This document shows, in pieces, positions 1-11,714 of a stretch of DNA of 64,000 nt; within the stretch, counting starts at the first letter, position 1; each line of letters opens with the position of its first letter. The stretch lies in the NCBI RefSeq assembly GCF_000151315.2, contig NW_011887308.1, forward strand, positions 187,649 to 251,648, in the 5' to 3' direction. Source of the stretch: Capsaspora owczarzaki ATCC 30864 (Eukaryota; Opisthokonta; Filasterea). The translations under genes were made by a program, and so were the position numbers. The notes below the pieces were generated by a model. It had not been told where the DNA came from. It searched no databases and was given only the letters and a program-made list of their open reading frames with translations.

Positions 1-117
1 GTCCCCCCCCCCACAACAGACTCGGGGGGACTTGTTTACCTCGGATTCTCTGAGCGCCCTTGACTTTTTCTGCTGTTTGAATTGTTTCTCAGTCGTCGTT
101 TTTTTCATTCAACCAAA

Positions 118-1101
118 ATGTCGATCGGCACCCCTATCAAAGTGCTGCACGAGGCCGTCGGCCATATTGTGACGATTGAGCTCAAGACGAGCGAGGTGTA
201 CCGTGGCAAGCTCTTCCAGGTCGAGGACAACATGAACTGCCAGCTCGAGGACATCACCTTCACATCGCGGGACGGCCAGGTCTCGCGTCTGCAGCAGGTC
301 TACATTCGCGGGTCCAAGGTCCGCTTTTTCATCGTACCCGACATGATCCGTCACTCGCCCGTCTTTGCAAAGACCTCAGCACAGCGCGCCCATCTCGGCG
401 GCAAGACTTCAGCCCGCGCTCCAGGTGAGGCCTCAAAGCGAGAACGAGCGAAAAGGGAATAGAAAAACGGATGGACGACGACCGAAATCCTGTCCTTGGT
501 CCGATCGCGCGGATAGAGACGGACGCGTTGGGTCGTGGGAGGAGGAGGATGAGGATGAGGAGGAGGAGGGTGAGAGTTGGAGACCAACGAACGTCGTGCG
601 GGCTCGTGGGGATGAGAGCTTTGGCGACGAGTGGAGAAGAGACAGAGAAGAGATCTCGCTTTTGGCGGGCTGCTCTCTGGCGCTTCGACGGGGTGCTGCG
701 GCTTCGGAGTGAGGCATGGATCCAAGTGCGTGCGATGGATGTGTGCGATGTGGGAAGAGCGGAGCAGAGTCAGAGCCGTGCAGCCACTGAGACTGCTGAA
801 ACGATCAGAAGCGATGCAATCAGACGAAGCGTCCTCGTTCGTTACGGCTCGTTACGGCTCGTCGTTCATTGTTGTGATTGTGCTTTGTCGTTGCTGTTCG
901 TCGTTGCTGTTGTGTTTAGTTGGCGTTGGTGTCGCGGTCGTGGTTGCAAACCTTTGACTGACTTGAAACACCCTGAATTTGTTTATCTTGTGCTTTGCAG
1001 GGCGAGGGCGTGGTCGGGGTGGTCCCGCTGGCCCCGGTGGCGAGCGTGGTGATCGAGGTGAACGAGGTGACCGAGGACGTGGCCGAGGTGCGACTCGATA
1101 A
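118..1101 (+). CDS. SNRPD3: Small nuclear ribonucleoprotein Sm D3
   Basis: Core Sm-ring protein of spliceosomal U1, U2, U4 and U5 snRNPs. Exons 118-424 and 1001-1101 give 135 residues; the human protein is about 126. Exon 1 carries the Sm fold: it starts [16 protein letters not shown] and has the Sm1 stretch with VYRGKL and MNCQLEDI and the Sm2 stretch [16 protein letters not shown]. The intron has a GTGAGG donor and a TTTGCAG acceptor (phase 1). Exon 2 encodes an Arg-Gly tail (GRGRGRGG, then [19 protein letters not shown] and stop). That is the typical D3 C-terminus, a substrate for symmetric arginine dimethylation in known orthologues. The ATG at 118 is preferred to the upstream in-frame ATG at 82 because it matches the conserved family start. 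No other gene fits. Confidence 0.96.
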
Positions 1102-1945
1102 AACAGTAAACAGACCGGATAAACTTTTGCTGCGCGCGCGTGCCTGGAAGTTCGCACCCTGTCAACCCTTGCGTCCATGGAGGTCCTTTTGCCTTTGATT
1201 GCATACAAAGCCACAGGCGATGCGTCTGTTCATGGGTGATTTCACAGGTTGCATACTGCTCCCGTCGTGTGTGGGTGTGCGTTGTTTGTTATTAGTATGT
1301 GTTGTTTGTTGTATCACGAAAAGAGTTTTTTTGTTTTTTGTTTGTTTTTTTTTTTTTTCCTTTGGTTTCCTGCCGTCGCCTCTGATTTCTGATGTACTTG
1401 TCGACTGTGTTGATCTTGTTTGCATGAGAAGTAAATTGGGNNNNNNNNNNNNNNNNNNNNNNNNNNNNNNNNNNNNNNNNNNNNNNNNNNNNNNNNNNNN
1501 NNNNNNNNNNNNNNNNNNNNNNNNNNNNNNNNNNNNNNNNTTTTTTTCCCCCCCCCCCTTTCGTTCTCTTCTGTTGTTGCTCTGCTTTTCGCTCGTTCGC
1601 TCCGAATCCGCACACGCGCACAGTGCACACTCTCATCGACAACATCAGTGCTCTGTCCGACACGACGGCGATCCAAGCGGACGAGCGAGCAGCGAAAATC
1701 CCCCCTTCTTAAAAAAAAAAAAAAAAGGAGCGATCGCTTTTTTTTTTTCTTTTCTTTTTCTTTCCCAATGCATTTCCATTGACTTTCCAGTGACTTTGTC
1801 CACTGACTTTGACTTTGTCCGTTGTGCCGCACTTGGTTTTTCCCCCCTTCTTCATTGCTTCATTGCTTGTCCGATCTGGCGACTGACCTTGTTGGATTTG
1901 TGTGTCTTTTTGATCCTTGTGCAGCAGCAGCCTGCCCTCGTTCGC
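1102..1945. other. Spacer between SmD3 and the OSCP gene, containing an assembly gap
   Basis: The 844 bases hold homopolymer-rich DNA and a 100-base gap. The last part, up to the acceptor-like CTTGTGCAG at about 1924, is probably an intron or 5' UTR of the OSCP gene. A first exon encoding the mitochondrial targeting peptide could lie here or in the gap. I could not place one. Confidence 0.6.
1441..1540. other. Assembly gap (100 N)
   Basis: A run of exactly 100 N, flanked by G and then by a T/C-rich homopolymer stretch. The round length suggests a gap of unknown true size. Confidence 0.99.
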
Positions 1946-2847
1946 ATGTCCTCCACCAAGGCCACCGGTCTCGTCAAGGTAACATATACGAACAAGCAAG
2001 AACAGTTTGGATTGAAGCATGGCGATCTCGATGCGCTCGTTGGGACGGAGGCAGGGGGGGGGGCAAACATGGGTGTGTTCAACGTTCAAAATGTGAATCT
2101 GCACTCAATCTCTCACCTTGAACCTCTCCCAACAATCAGCCCCCGGTCCGCGTCTTTGGCGTTGCTGGTCGCTACGCTGAGGCCCTGTACTCGGCTGCAT
2201 CCAAGAACAACGCGCTGGAGGCCGTCGAGAAGGATCTCGCCCAGGTCCGCAACCTCGCCAACGCGGACGCCGCCTTCAACGAGTTCCTCAACACCCCGCT
2301 GCTCAAGCGATCGGACAAGAAGAAGCTCGCCATCGACATCACCAAGAAGATCAAGCTGAACGCTCTATCGCAAAACCTTCTTGGCGCTCTCGCCGAGAAC
2401 AACCGACTGGACTATACCCTCCAGGTCGCCGATGCCTACGACACCATCATGCGCGCCCAGCGCGGCATTGTCTCGTGCAACGTTGCCTCTGCCAACCCGC
2501 TCGACCAATCCTTCCAGAACCAGCTTCAGCAGGCTCTCAAGGGCTTTGTCAAGCCCAACGAGAAGATTACCTTTAACTTCCGCGTCGAGCCCACCATCAT
2601 CGGCGGCCTCGTTATCGAGCTTGGCGACAAGTACATTGACATGTCCGTGCTCTCGCGTGTAAGTTGTGAATATTTTTTGCGTGTCGGAGTTTGATGTGGT
2701 TCAAGTTGCAGAATCGGAATGCTCACGATGGATGGTCTCTCTGTTTTTTTTTTTTTTTTTTTTTTGTTTTGTTTTTTCTCCGTTGCTTTGTTGCGTGTGC
2801 GCTCGCAGATTCAAAAGCTCTCCCAAACTCTTCGCGAGGCCCTCTAA
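1946..2847 (+). CDS. ATP5PO: Mitochondrial ATP synthase OSCP (subunit O/5)
   Basis: Stalk subunit that joins the F1 head of ATP synthase to the peripheral stator, on the matrix side of the inner membrane. Exons 1946-1978, 2140-2658 and 2809-2847 give 196 residues. Family landmarks are PPVRVFGVAGRYAEALYSAA near the N-terminus, LLGALAENNRLDYT, RGIVSCNVASANPL, and the C-terminal block GGLVIELGDKYIDMSVLSR followed by IQKLSQTLREAL and stop. Both introns are in phase 0. As written, the N-terminus (MSSTKATGLVK) is short and not a convincing targeting peptide. The exon is preceded by a good acceptor (GTGCAG at 1919-1924) with an open in-frame reading QQQPALVR, so a further 5' exon is likely, perhaps in the nearby gap. 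Confidence 0.92.
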
Positions 2848-3177
2848 AGAAGCGGCTTCTGAAGTGTTTTGATTCCTGGTTTTTCCATCATCTCTTGTCA
2901 ATTTTTTGTTTGTTTGTGCCATGCGTCTAAACGCACTCATCTACAACTTTTTTTTCTAACAATGAACGTAGACGCAAAAGATCTTGCATCCAAAAATCAT
3001 GGTGTAACGGCAAGAATGAAGGGACGCGAGTCACGGCGTTAGAGGGGGGTTTGTAATTCACAAAAGTAACGCGGAAAAGAACCCACAGGATGGCTCTTCA
3101 AACATGAAAAAAGCACGGATCATAGATAACGAGTGTATATATGTGAAGTGGGAGGGGGAAGTAACTGCCGTTGAATT
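2848..3177. other. Convergent 3' spacer between OSCP and intersectin
   Basis: The 330 bases hold the two 3' untranslated regions. I see no gene or RNA in them, only T-runs and a G-run near 3045. Confidence 0.7.
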
Positions 3178-6100
3178 TTAGTGAGCGCCAGATAGACGCA
3201 ATTCAATTTGCAGCATCAGTTCGCCACGTTGAACGTGTCGCAACGGGCGTCGAAGCTTGGTGCGGTGGTCAGTGTTTACAAAATCTTTCAGATTGAGCTC
3301 CATGTCACCGATGCTATCTGTAAAGTGCAAAAATGGCACCGAAAAAAGCCGACCGTGAGTTTTTGAGGGATAAAAAGAAACGCAAAAATCACAAGAACAA
3401 AATTGGCCAATTTGTTCTTGTGATGTTTGGCTGGTCGTACCATCGGTCGAGTACTCGTCCTGGTCGTAGACTTCAATTCGCAGCTTGTCGTCGAGACTTG
3501 CAATATCGAACGTGTGGGTTGAATCCCATTTGGGATTGAGCGTCATTTTGAGCACTCTTGTTCGCTGCTCCTGGCCGCTAATCTTGATGACACAGAAAGG
3601 ATCGCTCAATCCTGGCATTTAGGACAATGACAGGAGGCAGTGAGCATCAATCCAACCGGCGACTAGACCTTCAAAACAACCAAAGCAAATTCTCTGTACC
3701 ATTGGCGTCCATGCCCATCAAATTGATGCCTTGAATGATCGTCAAGTTGAGCTCGCCCACCTTGGTGCTGACCTTTGCGCGTGAATCTGTTGTCTCAGCG
3801 GTGAGGGAGAAGCAGCAAAAGGTGAGTACAACATAGAAACAGTGCAGAAAACGTCGCACGCCGGAGAACGGACGCCGGGCTTACGGAAGCTCTCGAGACG
3901 GTTGCGCTCAACCTCGAGATAGTACTTGACGGCATTCTCAATCTTTTCCATCCACAGTGTCTTGCTTTTCGCGGTTTCTGCACGAAGAAGCATAGTGCCT
4001 TCGGCGTGCGTGATGGAAAACAGGAAGCTTCCTCGCGGATCGTCAGGCATGCTCTTGACAGCCACGCTGCTGAGATTGATTGGCTGGTGCAGTGAAAAAG
4101 GGGGAGGAAACAAGGAGAAGAAAGAAAAAACAAAATATGGAAGTGAGTCAACCTTTGCTGCAACAATCGAACAAACCAACAAAGCGAAAAGCTTCACTTG
4201 CCTTTCGATACAGCTGATAGGTGAACGCCTGGTCGGTGGGAACCTTGCCTTCGAGCACCGGGTTTGGTCGTCGCCGGGACATGACAATCAAATCGTTAAA
4301 GAGGAAGACGTAAAGTTCCTTGCCATTCTTGTGCTTGATCAGAACGCCTTCGTAAATGAACATGCGGGGGCCGAGCGAATGCGTGTCGGACGCCAGTTCG
4401 AGTTTCTGTGGTTGGTGAATTTGTGTGCAGGGTGAATGGCATGCTCGCGTTTGACAAACTCGCTCCAACCATGAAAAACATCAAAATGGTAAGCACGGGG
4501 AAAAGCGTACCTCGGTCAAGCCGTCAACCACAAGCGTGTCCTGGATTCGCTTGAGACGGTCCTCGGACTCGATCAGGCGAATGTGCTCGTTGACAATGCC
4601 CAACATTTTGTTGCTCTCTTCAAGTGCTGCGTTAAGAGCGGCGTACTCTTCGTGGCCTTGAGGAGTGTGCTGCAAGATTCCCTTAAACAGCAGGGGATAC
4701 TTGGAAATGCGTTGCATCGGCTTTAGCAGGAAACTGATCAATGGCAGACTGCCAGAGCGAGGGTCTTTGAGCGTTTTCTACCACATTGATGACAAAAGGG
4801 GAAAAGGAAAAACAAATGGTGTCAGCGACATGCCCTGAATCGAGGTCGTCGCAATGCAGGGTCGGGTTCCAGAAGTCGAAAAGCGGTACACACCTTCAAG
4901 AATTGCGTAAACTGCGGAGTCTCCTTGTTCTGGAGCAACGCCATGCCTCGCGACTGCCGCGAGCAGAATTTCATGTACGGCGTGGTCATGCTTTTGATCG
5001 ACTCGAGCAAGATTTTGCTGGCGCCTCTCGAAAAGCCGTCGTTCGCGGTGCGATTGCTCTTGAGAGCGACCGACAGCGCCTCATTCAGACTGAGCAATGT
5101 ATCCCAGTTGATGAAAAGAGTCTCAAACTCGTCGGGAGTGAGCAGGTTTTTGGCCTTGATGGGCTCCTCGTAGAGCTGCCAATGGGGACCGAATCCGTCA
5201 GTTCACGCAACACAATGTCCCCACGCCGTTCGCTCGACATCTGACGTCAACGCACCTTGACAACGAGCTGCAAGTCTTGGACATATGCCTCCTCTGTGAC
5301 TGAGAGCTCATACAATAGCTTTTGGCGCTTGATTTCGGACGGGGAAAGGTCCGCTACAAGGTCTGGATCAACCGTTTCCGTCCAATCCAGTTCCTCAAAA
5401 ACCTGCCATGCACACGAGACAGTTGGATGTGAGTCAACAACGAGTCATTCAGAGCGAGAGTGAGATAGTCCAAATAACGGAAAGAGAAAAATCGCAGCGC
5501 TTGAAAAATGCATCAATGAAATATGAAAAGGAAACTGAAAGGAAGAAGAAAAATCTGCAACGCGCATTTATTCAGTCGAGAACGCGCGCGCAATGGGTGA
5601 ATGAAAAAAAAGGAAAGAAAGAAAAAACAAAAGGAGAAAAAGAGAAGAGAGTGGAAAAGTGGAAAAGTGGAAAAGTTGAAAAGTTGAAAAGGAGAGGAAA
5701 GTTGAAAACCCACGGCGCGCATTCCAAACTCGACAACAAACAACAACAACATCATCATCATCAAAAATGGGGGGATGACATCACAAATCAGCAAAGCCTG
5801 AGAGGGGGGACACATATAAAGACATTTGGGACCGAGAGTGCTTGCTCAACTCACAAGGTTCTTGCGATTCACTGTTGTCGACGGGTGCAAGAAACAAAAA
5901 GTGAACCAACTGGCCATTCTTCAAATTCAACCATCAACCGTCAAATCCCCGCAGTCACTCACCTTCCGTGCTGACGACGTAGTTGGCGGGGAAGAGACCA
6001 ACGCGACCGTTGAGCTCGCCTTCCCACCAGCCATCTTCCTTCTTGGACTTGACAATGACAACGTCATTCTCCTTCAGAGTGAGCTCGTCGGCGTTTTGAG

Positions 6101-9100
6101 CAACATACGAGAACTTGGCAACCGCACGTTCCTCGTCTTGAGGCATCATTGACACGGGACGCGCGCCCTTCACCATGACTTGCACGCACTTGCGCGGGAA
6201 GTAGCCGCTGACCTTCTGGTTCTTGCTAATGACGGTGCCGTGCCACATTTCGTCGTCGGTGACCTGAGTGATCTTGATGAGCTGGCCGGCAGTGAGGGAC
6301 AGCTCGCCATCGTTCTGCGCATGATAGGCAACAATGACCTTGGCTGGAGTAGCGCCTGAAGCGTCCGCTCCTGCTGCAGCCGACGCGCCTTTGGTGGGAA
6401 CTTGAGGAGGCGCCTCGGAGACAAATGACGACTCGGAGTTGGTGCGAGGAAGTGTGCTGGCCGCAGCAGCCGGTGGCCGAGCAGGGGCGCCCACCGTGGA
6501 GCTGTTGGAAGATCCAGCCTTCTCGCCCTTCTTTTCCATGAGCTGAACGCAGTCGCCGGGGAACCAGCCAGTTTGAGCTTTCTGGCCCTTGGCGGCAACC
6601 GTGCCCTCCCACCAACCGTCGGGCAGGCGCTGGATGATTTGCACAAGGGATCCGACGGTCAGGGCGATCTCACTGTCCGAGCTGGGTGTGTGAGCGGCAA
6701 TGACCTTGCCAATCAGCGGCTTGCCCGACCCACTGGTCGCGTCCGATGACGTCGACGACGAAGGGGTGACTGCAGTGGCAATCGCGGCAGCGGCCTTGGT
6801 TTTACCGCCAGGAACGGCGGGTGGTGCTGCAGCGGCAGCGGCCGGCGTGTGCTTCTCGACGTGATTGCCGGGGAACCAGCCAGTCTGGCCACGCAGCGTG
6901 CCTTGCCACCACTCGCCCGACTTGTCAATCACAGACACAACATCGCCGACGTTCAGGGCAAGGTCGTCGTCACGCTCCCGAGGGAAGGCGTGAATAGCAA
7001 CGTACTGGTCACCAGCAGCGGAGGCAGCGGGCGCGGCGACATGTGGCTCAACGTACGATGCAGGGAACATGCCCTCGACACCGTTCAGCGAGCCGCTCCA
7101 CCAGCCGTCATCGTGCTTGGCCGAAACAAGCAGAATGTCGCCCTCCTTGAAGACGAGCGAAGACTGCTCATCCTTGTAGTCGTACAGCGCCTTGACTTGC
7201 TCTCCAGCGGGTTTGGCAGCGGCAGCGGCGGCGGCAGCAGCAGCAGCGGTGGCGGCAGCAGCGGCGGCGGCGGCTTCGGCTTCTTGGGCCTGCTTCTTCT
7301 TGCGAGCAGCTTCCTCTGCCTCTTCCTTCTTTTTGCGGGCAGCAGCCTCCTCGGCCTCCTGTTGCTTCTTCTTGCGCGCAGCTTCTTCTTCTTCCTGCTT
7401 CTTTTTCCGGGCGGCTTCCTCAGCCTCCTTGCGAGCGCGCTCGTCGTCGGCAGCCTTCTTTTTGCGCTTTTCCTCCTCGAGCTTGGCGAGATCAGCAGCG
7501 TTGCGCAAAAGCTCCTCTTCCTGCTTGCGCTTCTTGTCGTCAGCAGCTGAAGATCCAGACTTGATTGAAGCCGGGATTTCGTGAGGCTCTGCAATGCGAA
7601 CATAGTTGGAAGGGAAGAGACCGACCTTGCCGTTCAGTTCGCCTTCCCACCAGTCGTCGTCTTGCTTGTTGACCAGCAAGATGACATCATCGGGGTTGAA
7701 GGACAGCTCATCGTCGTTGCCAGCCGTGTACGGGAACTGGGCGATAAAGACATCCAGCTTTCGGGCGGGAGCGGCATTGGCAGCAACACCGGGCGGCTTG
7801 GGTGCCAGCTTGAGAGGCTTGTCCGAAGCTGCCGCTGGCGATTTGCTGCCCGGCGGGGCAGGGCGTGCAGGCTTGGCCGAAGTCGCTGAAACTGCAGATG
7901 CTGCTGCAGCAGCAGCAGCAGCAGCGGTAGCAGCGGTAGCGGCGGCAGCAGCAGCCGCTGCCTTTTGCTTTGCCGCCTCCTTCTCCTTTGCTTCGCGCTC
8001 CTTGGTCTCGCGTTCTCTTGCCTCGCGCTCCTTGGCCTCCTTTTCACGCTGCAGCTGGTCTTGCTGCTGTTTCTTTTTGGCCTCCTCTTGACGACGGTGA
8101 GCTGCAGCTTGACGCTCGCCCTCAATCTTCTTGCGACGGTTGTACTCTTGGCGCTGGGAATCGTTCTTGTCGAGATCAGCCTTTCGGGTCTTGAGAACAG
8201 TCTGGCGCTGTTGCTGCTGCGCGCGCATGTCCTGGATGACGGTCAAATCGGTGGTCAGCGACGACAAATCAGCCTTGCGCTGGGTCACCTTGGGCTTGAG
8301 CGCAGTGAGGTCGTTCTGCAGCGTCACAAGCTGCGGCTTGAGCAGGCTCAGCTGCTCTGTCAGCTGCTGAACCTGTGCAGCGCTGGCAGCGGCCGAGATG
8401 GACGGACTGCCGGCTCCGCCACTGATCATGAGGCTTGCAGCCTTCTTGTTTTCGCGCTGCATGAGCGTTTGGCGCTCAATGTCGTAGAGCATCTGTTGAT
8501 TGCGGGCTGCCTCGAGACGCTTTTCTTGCGCAGACTCTTCGACAGCCTCGAGATCGATGCGCTCTGTTTGAAGCTCCTCCTTGCATTGCGCAAACCGCCG
8601 AGTGGCGGTTTCGAGTCGGGACTTGACGCTGGCAAGCGACGAGTCCAAGCTCTCCGAGCGAGCCTGGAGGGCGGCAAGGGACTCTTGCTCGGAATTTTTC
8701 ATTTGCGTCAAGAATGCGAGGCGAGCGCTGCGCCACGCAAAGAACGCTTCGGCGGCCATCTTTTCTTGCTCCTTGCGCTTGAGTGCCTCGCGTTCGCGCT
8801 CGAGCTCAGCTTGACGCGCAGCTTCCTTTTCACGTGCAAGCGTGACAAGGCGCTCCTCCTCTTGGCGCTGCTTCTCAATACGTTCGCGGCGGGCGTCGTC
8901 CTCAGCCTTGCGACGCGCGTCAGCAGCTTCGCGTTGCTTGCGCTCGGCCTCTTCAGCCTCGCGGCGGCGACGCTCCAGCTCTTCCTGGCCTTTCAAAAAG
9001 TTTTCGCGCCTGCGATCCTCAGCATTGTCAAGCACGGACGATGTGAGCACAGGAACAGGAGCAGCACCAGCACCAGCACCAGCACCAGCACCAGACACCA

Positions 9101-10332
9101 AGGAAGCGTCGGCCGGGGCGCCAGCTGGCGTCGGTGTTGCTGCAGCACTCGCGGCACCCAAAGGAGCGGACGACGCAGGCAAGCCGGCAGCCGTCGGGGG
9201 CAAAACCCCACTGGCAACAAGCCGCTTGCGGAAGGACGGCGGAATGAGCGACACGGGTAATGTCGGGGGCAGTTGGTGGCCGGCACGGGCAAGGTTGACC
9301 AAGTAGCTGGCAATGACAAACTCGTCGCTTGTCAGCTTGCCGTCAGCATCCAAGTCAGACAGGGCCCAGATCTGGCCGAGAATCGAATAGTGGAGGTGTG
9401 ACTTGGTCAACTCATCTCGTGCAATGACGGAAGTCAAGAAACCTGTGCGCTTGGGATCGAGCTCGTTGAAACGAAGACGTGCGCGGTTGCGATCTGAATC
9501 TGGAATGCCCCAGTCGTCAGCACCAGGGGCCGCAGCCAAAGACGATGATGCCGACAACGCTGGAGCAGCAGGAACCGACGGGCCGACTGCTGATACAGGG
9601 GCTGAAATTGGCGCGCCTGAAACTGGCGTGGGCATCATCGGAGCAAGCCCAGTGAGCGGTGAAGGTGCAAGTGGGGTGGCGCCGCCACTTGGGGTGGGGA
9701 TCAATGGGGTCGAGCTCATGGGCATCATCGGAGCAGGCAAACCACCCGCCGATGCACCCATCAGCGAAGCGGCACTCAAAGGACCGCCGCCGTGCGCGTT
9801 GGCCGCGGCCGAAGAAGCTGCGAGCGATGGGGGCAGCGTTGGCGGCGGAGGAATGCCGCGCAACTGGGCCTCAACCAAACACATGGCGATGGAAAACTCT
9901 TGCGCTGTGAGTTTGCCGTCGCGGTCAAGATCGGCGAGGTTCCTGCGACAAGAGAGACAGCACAAATCAAAATAAAAAAAACAACCAAAACAAAAAAAAA
10001 AGTGAGATTGGCAGACCAACAACGCCAACAAAGAGCTGTGTTTGGATGGTCGAGTCAAATCCACACGTACCAGATGTGGCCCAGCACCTGCATGCTCAAC
10101 TTGGACTGCAGCAGGAAGGGACGGGCGCGATCGGCTAGAAACCCCACAAAACAAACAAGAAGAAGTGGAGGGGTGAGTCGCGTCACAGCCAACAACAACT
10201 CCAATCTCGACATCGTTGTACTGCATCTGTTGTACCTGCAACCTGCCCATTGACTGGCCGGAGCTCGTTGAACATGGGTAGGTAGCGCCCAAGCTGCGCC
10301 GGGGTGATTGTCCACGGGTCGGGGCTCGCCAT
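3178..10332 (-). CDS. ITSN: Intersectin-like endocytic scaffold and RhoGEF (2 EH, 6 SH3, DH-PH-C2)
   Basis: Endocytic adaptor and Cdc42-type guanine exchange factor, 1884 residues. Exons in reading order: 10236-10332, 10071-10134, 5963-9942, 5855-5871, 5256-5402, 4894-5175, 4511-4777, 4202-4405, 3885-4083, 3700-3786, 3441-3611, 3178-3317. Phases all agree. Domains: EH1 (about 1-95, loop DLDRDGKLTAQEF), EH2 (195-290, DLDADGKLTSDEF), long Glu/Arg/Lys coiled coil (370-735), SH3 domains at about 780, 968, 1033, 1131, 1253 and 1325, DH (about 1400-1600), PH (1619-1750) and C2 (1765-1880). Animal long intersectins have five SH3 domains; here there are six. A second charged coiled segment lies between SH3-1 and SH3-2. 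The intron after exon 8 starts with GC (AG|GCAAGT), and exon 4 is only 17 nt. Ligand classes are inferred from the family. Confidence 0.94.
5855..5871 (-). other. ITSN: 17-nt micro-exon of the intersectin gene
   Basis: Exon 3 ends in phase 1 and the next DH exon begins in phase 0, with a stop if the two are joined directly. A 17-nt segment flanked by an acceptor (GTCGACAACAG) and a donor (GTGAGTTG) on the minus strand restores the frame exactly. It adds VNRKNL between the sixth SH3 domain and the DH domain. Confidence 0.75.
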
Positions 10333-10900
10333 CTTCTGTGGATCCTTTGACGCTAGGATGAAATCACCAGATGGATGGAATTAAAAAAAAAAGGTACCTG
10401 TTTTTGCAAACACCAAGCACGACCTTGTGAGAAGACGACGGACGACGAACGTGAGTGGCAGAAAAGGGTTGAGGAGATTTGGAGGGAACGACAATACAAC
10501 CAAGTGATTCGATGATCGGCTTTTGCTCAGAAAACCCCGACGACACAAAGATCGCACGTTGCACGAATTTCGTTCGATCGATCGACAACAAACGTGAAGA
10601 AGGAATCGAACGTCAAAAAGAAAAAAAAAAATCAAAGCTTTTTCAAAAAAAAAAAAAACAAGTTCTTTGACGTTGGATTGACTCGGTTTTTTTTTTTTTT
10701 TTTGTATGAATTTGTTCGTTCGGTCGGTCAGTCAGCGGAGGGTGGGAGTTGGGAGGAGGGCGATCTTGTGCATCACTCAGCGAGACCGACTTCCATTCTT
10801 GCAACGTTGTGCCGCTCGTGTCGCAGTCTGACAAGAATGAGCGGGTTTGGCTGGCTGTGGCTTTGGATTCCCCACGTAACGTCAAAGCAAAGGAAAGGGG

Positions 10901-10949
<49 letters not shown>

Positions 10950-11714
10950 CGGCGATCACTTCAAAATTTGCCCTCGAATACCACAAGCTGACTGATGGGA
11001 GGGCGATGCGATGAGAGCCGATGGATGGAGCGGGGAGGAGGGGGGGGAGCCGAGCAAGTTCGGTCATCCAGAGTGGCCGAGTCGCGGGGTGGGGTGGAAG
11101 CGGAGAGCGCGATGGCGATGATGCGAAATGGAAATTGAATTGCTCACAGGAAATAAAAAAAAAAAAAAGGACTGACTGAATGAAATGCTCAAGATTTGAG
11201 TTGATTTGAGTTCAAGTTGCCCGCATACGCATCGCAGATCTGCTTGTCGTGGTTGTGGTCTTGTTTGTTGGTGTAGTACGCTTATTATTGGAGAGTGGGG
11301 AAAAACAGCTTTTACGACACTGATTACCTTTTTTGTTTTTTGGACCCCTTGTCATTGAACGTGTCGCCTTTGGTTTTTCTAGGGATTTCAATCCTACTCG
11401 CCCCCACTTTCAGGATGCATGTAGTTATACTCGTAGGTTGGACGAAACGAGAGAATGGAGCATGAAGCCGAGGTGCCATCTCAGGGGACTCGGTTGAAAA
11501 TGGTCGGGGTTGAAGATTGCCGATCTGAGCGTGTGTCAGCCTGCATGTGAATCGGTCAACAAGCAACAAATTGCATTTCACCCTGTGTTCATTCGAGGCT
11601 TCTTGTCTCATCTCTCAAGAAGGTCGACACTCGAGATTGCCCAAACACTGTCGGGAACGTTCAACATGTATTCAAAAAAACAAATCAAAACAAAACAACG
11701 GCGTTCTCTGCCCT
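10333..11714. other. Intergenic DNA, homopolymer-rich
   Basis: The 1.4 kb lie between the intersectin start and the end of the LRR gene. They hold long A-runs (about 45 A near 10904-10948, shorter ones near 10622, 10646 and 11156) and a T-run near 10687. The part near 10333 should be the intersectin promoter and 5' UTR. I see no further gene. The open frames here have no recognisable sequence. Confidence 0.6.
10904..10948. repeat. Poly(A) tract of about 45 bases
   Basis: An almost uninterrupted A-run upstream of the intersectin gene. No target-site duplication or retroposed body is visible beside it, so I treat it as a simple repeat. Confidence 0.9.

Noticed and set aside
6849-9975. Long plus-strand open frames opposite the intersectin exon 3
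   Set aside because: They are shadows of a GC-rich, Glu/Lys/Ala-rich coding exon. The minus-strand frame carries the SH3 and EH motifs.
10904-10948. Poly(A) tracts as tails of retroposed elements
   Set aside because: No retroposed body, target-site duplication or coding remnant is seen beside any of them. Similar A- and T-runs are scattered through introns on both strands.
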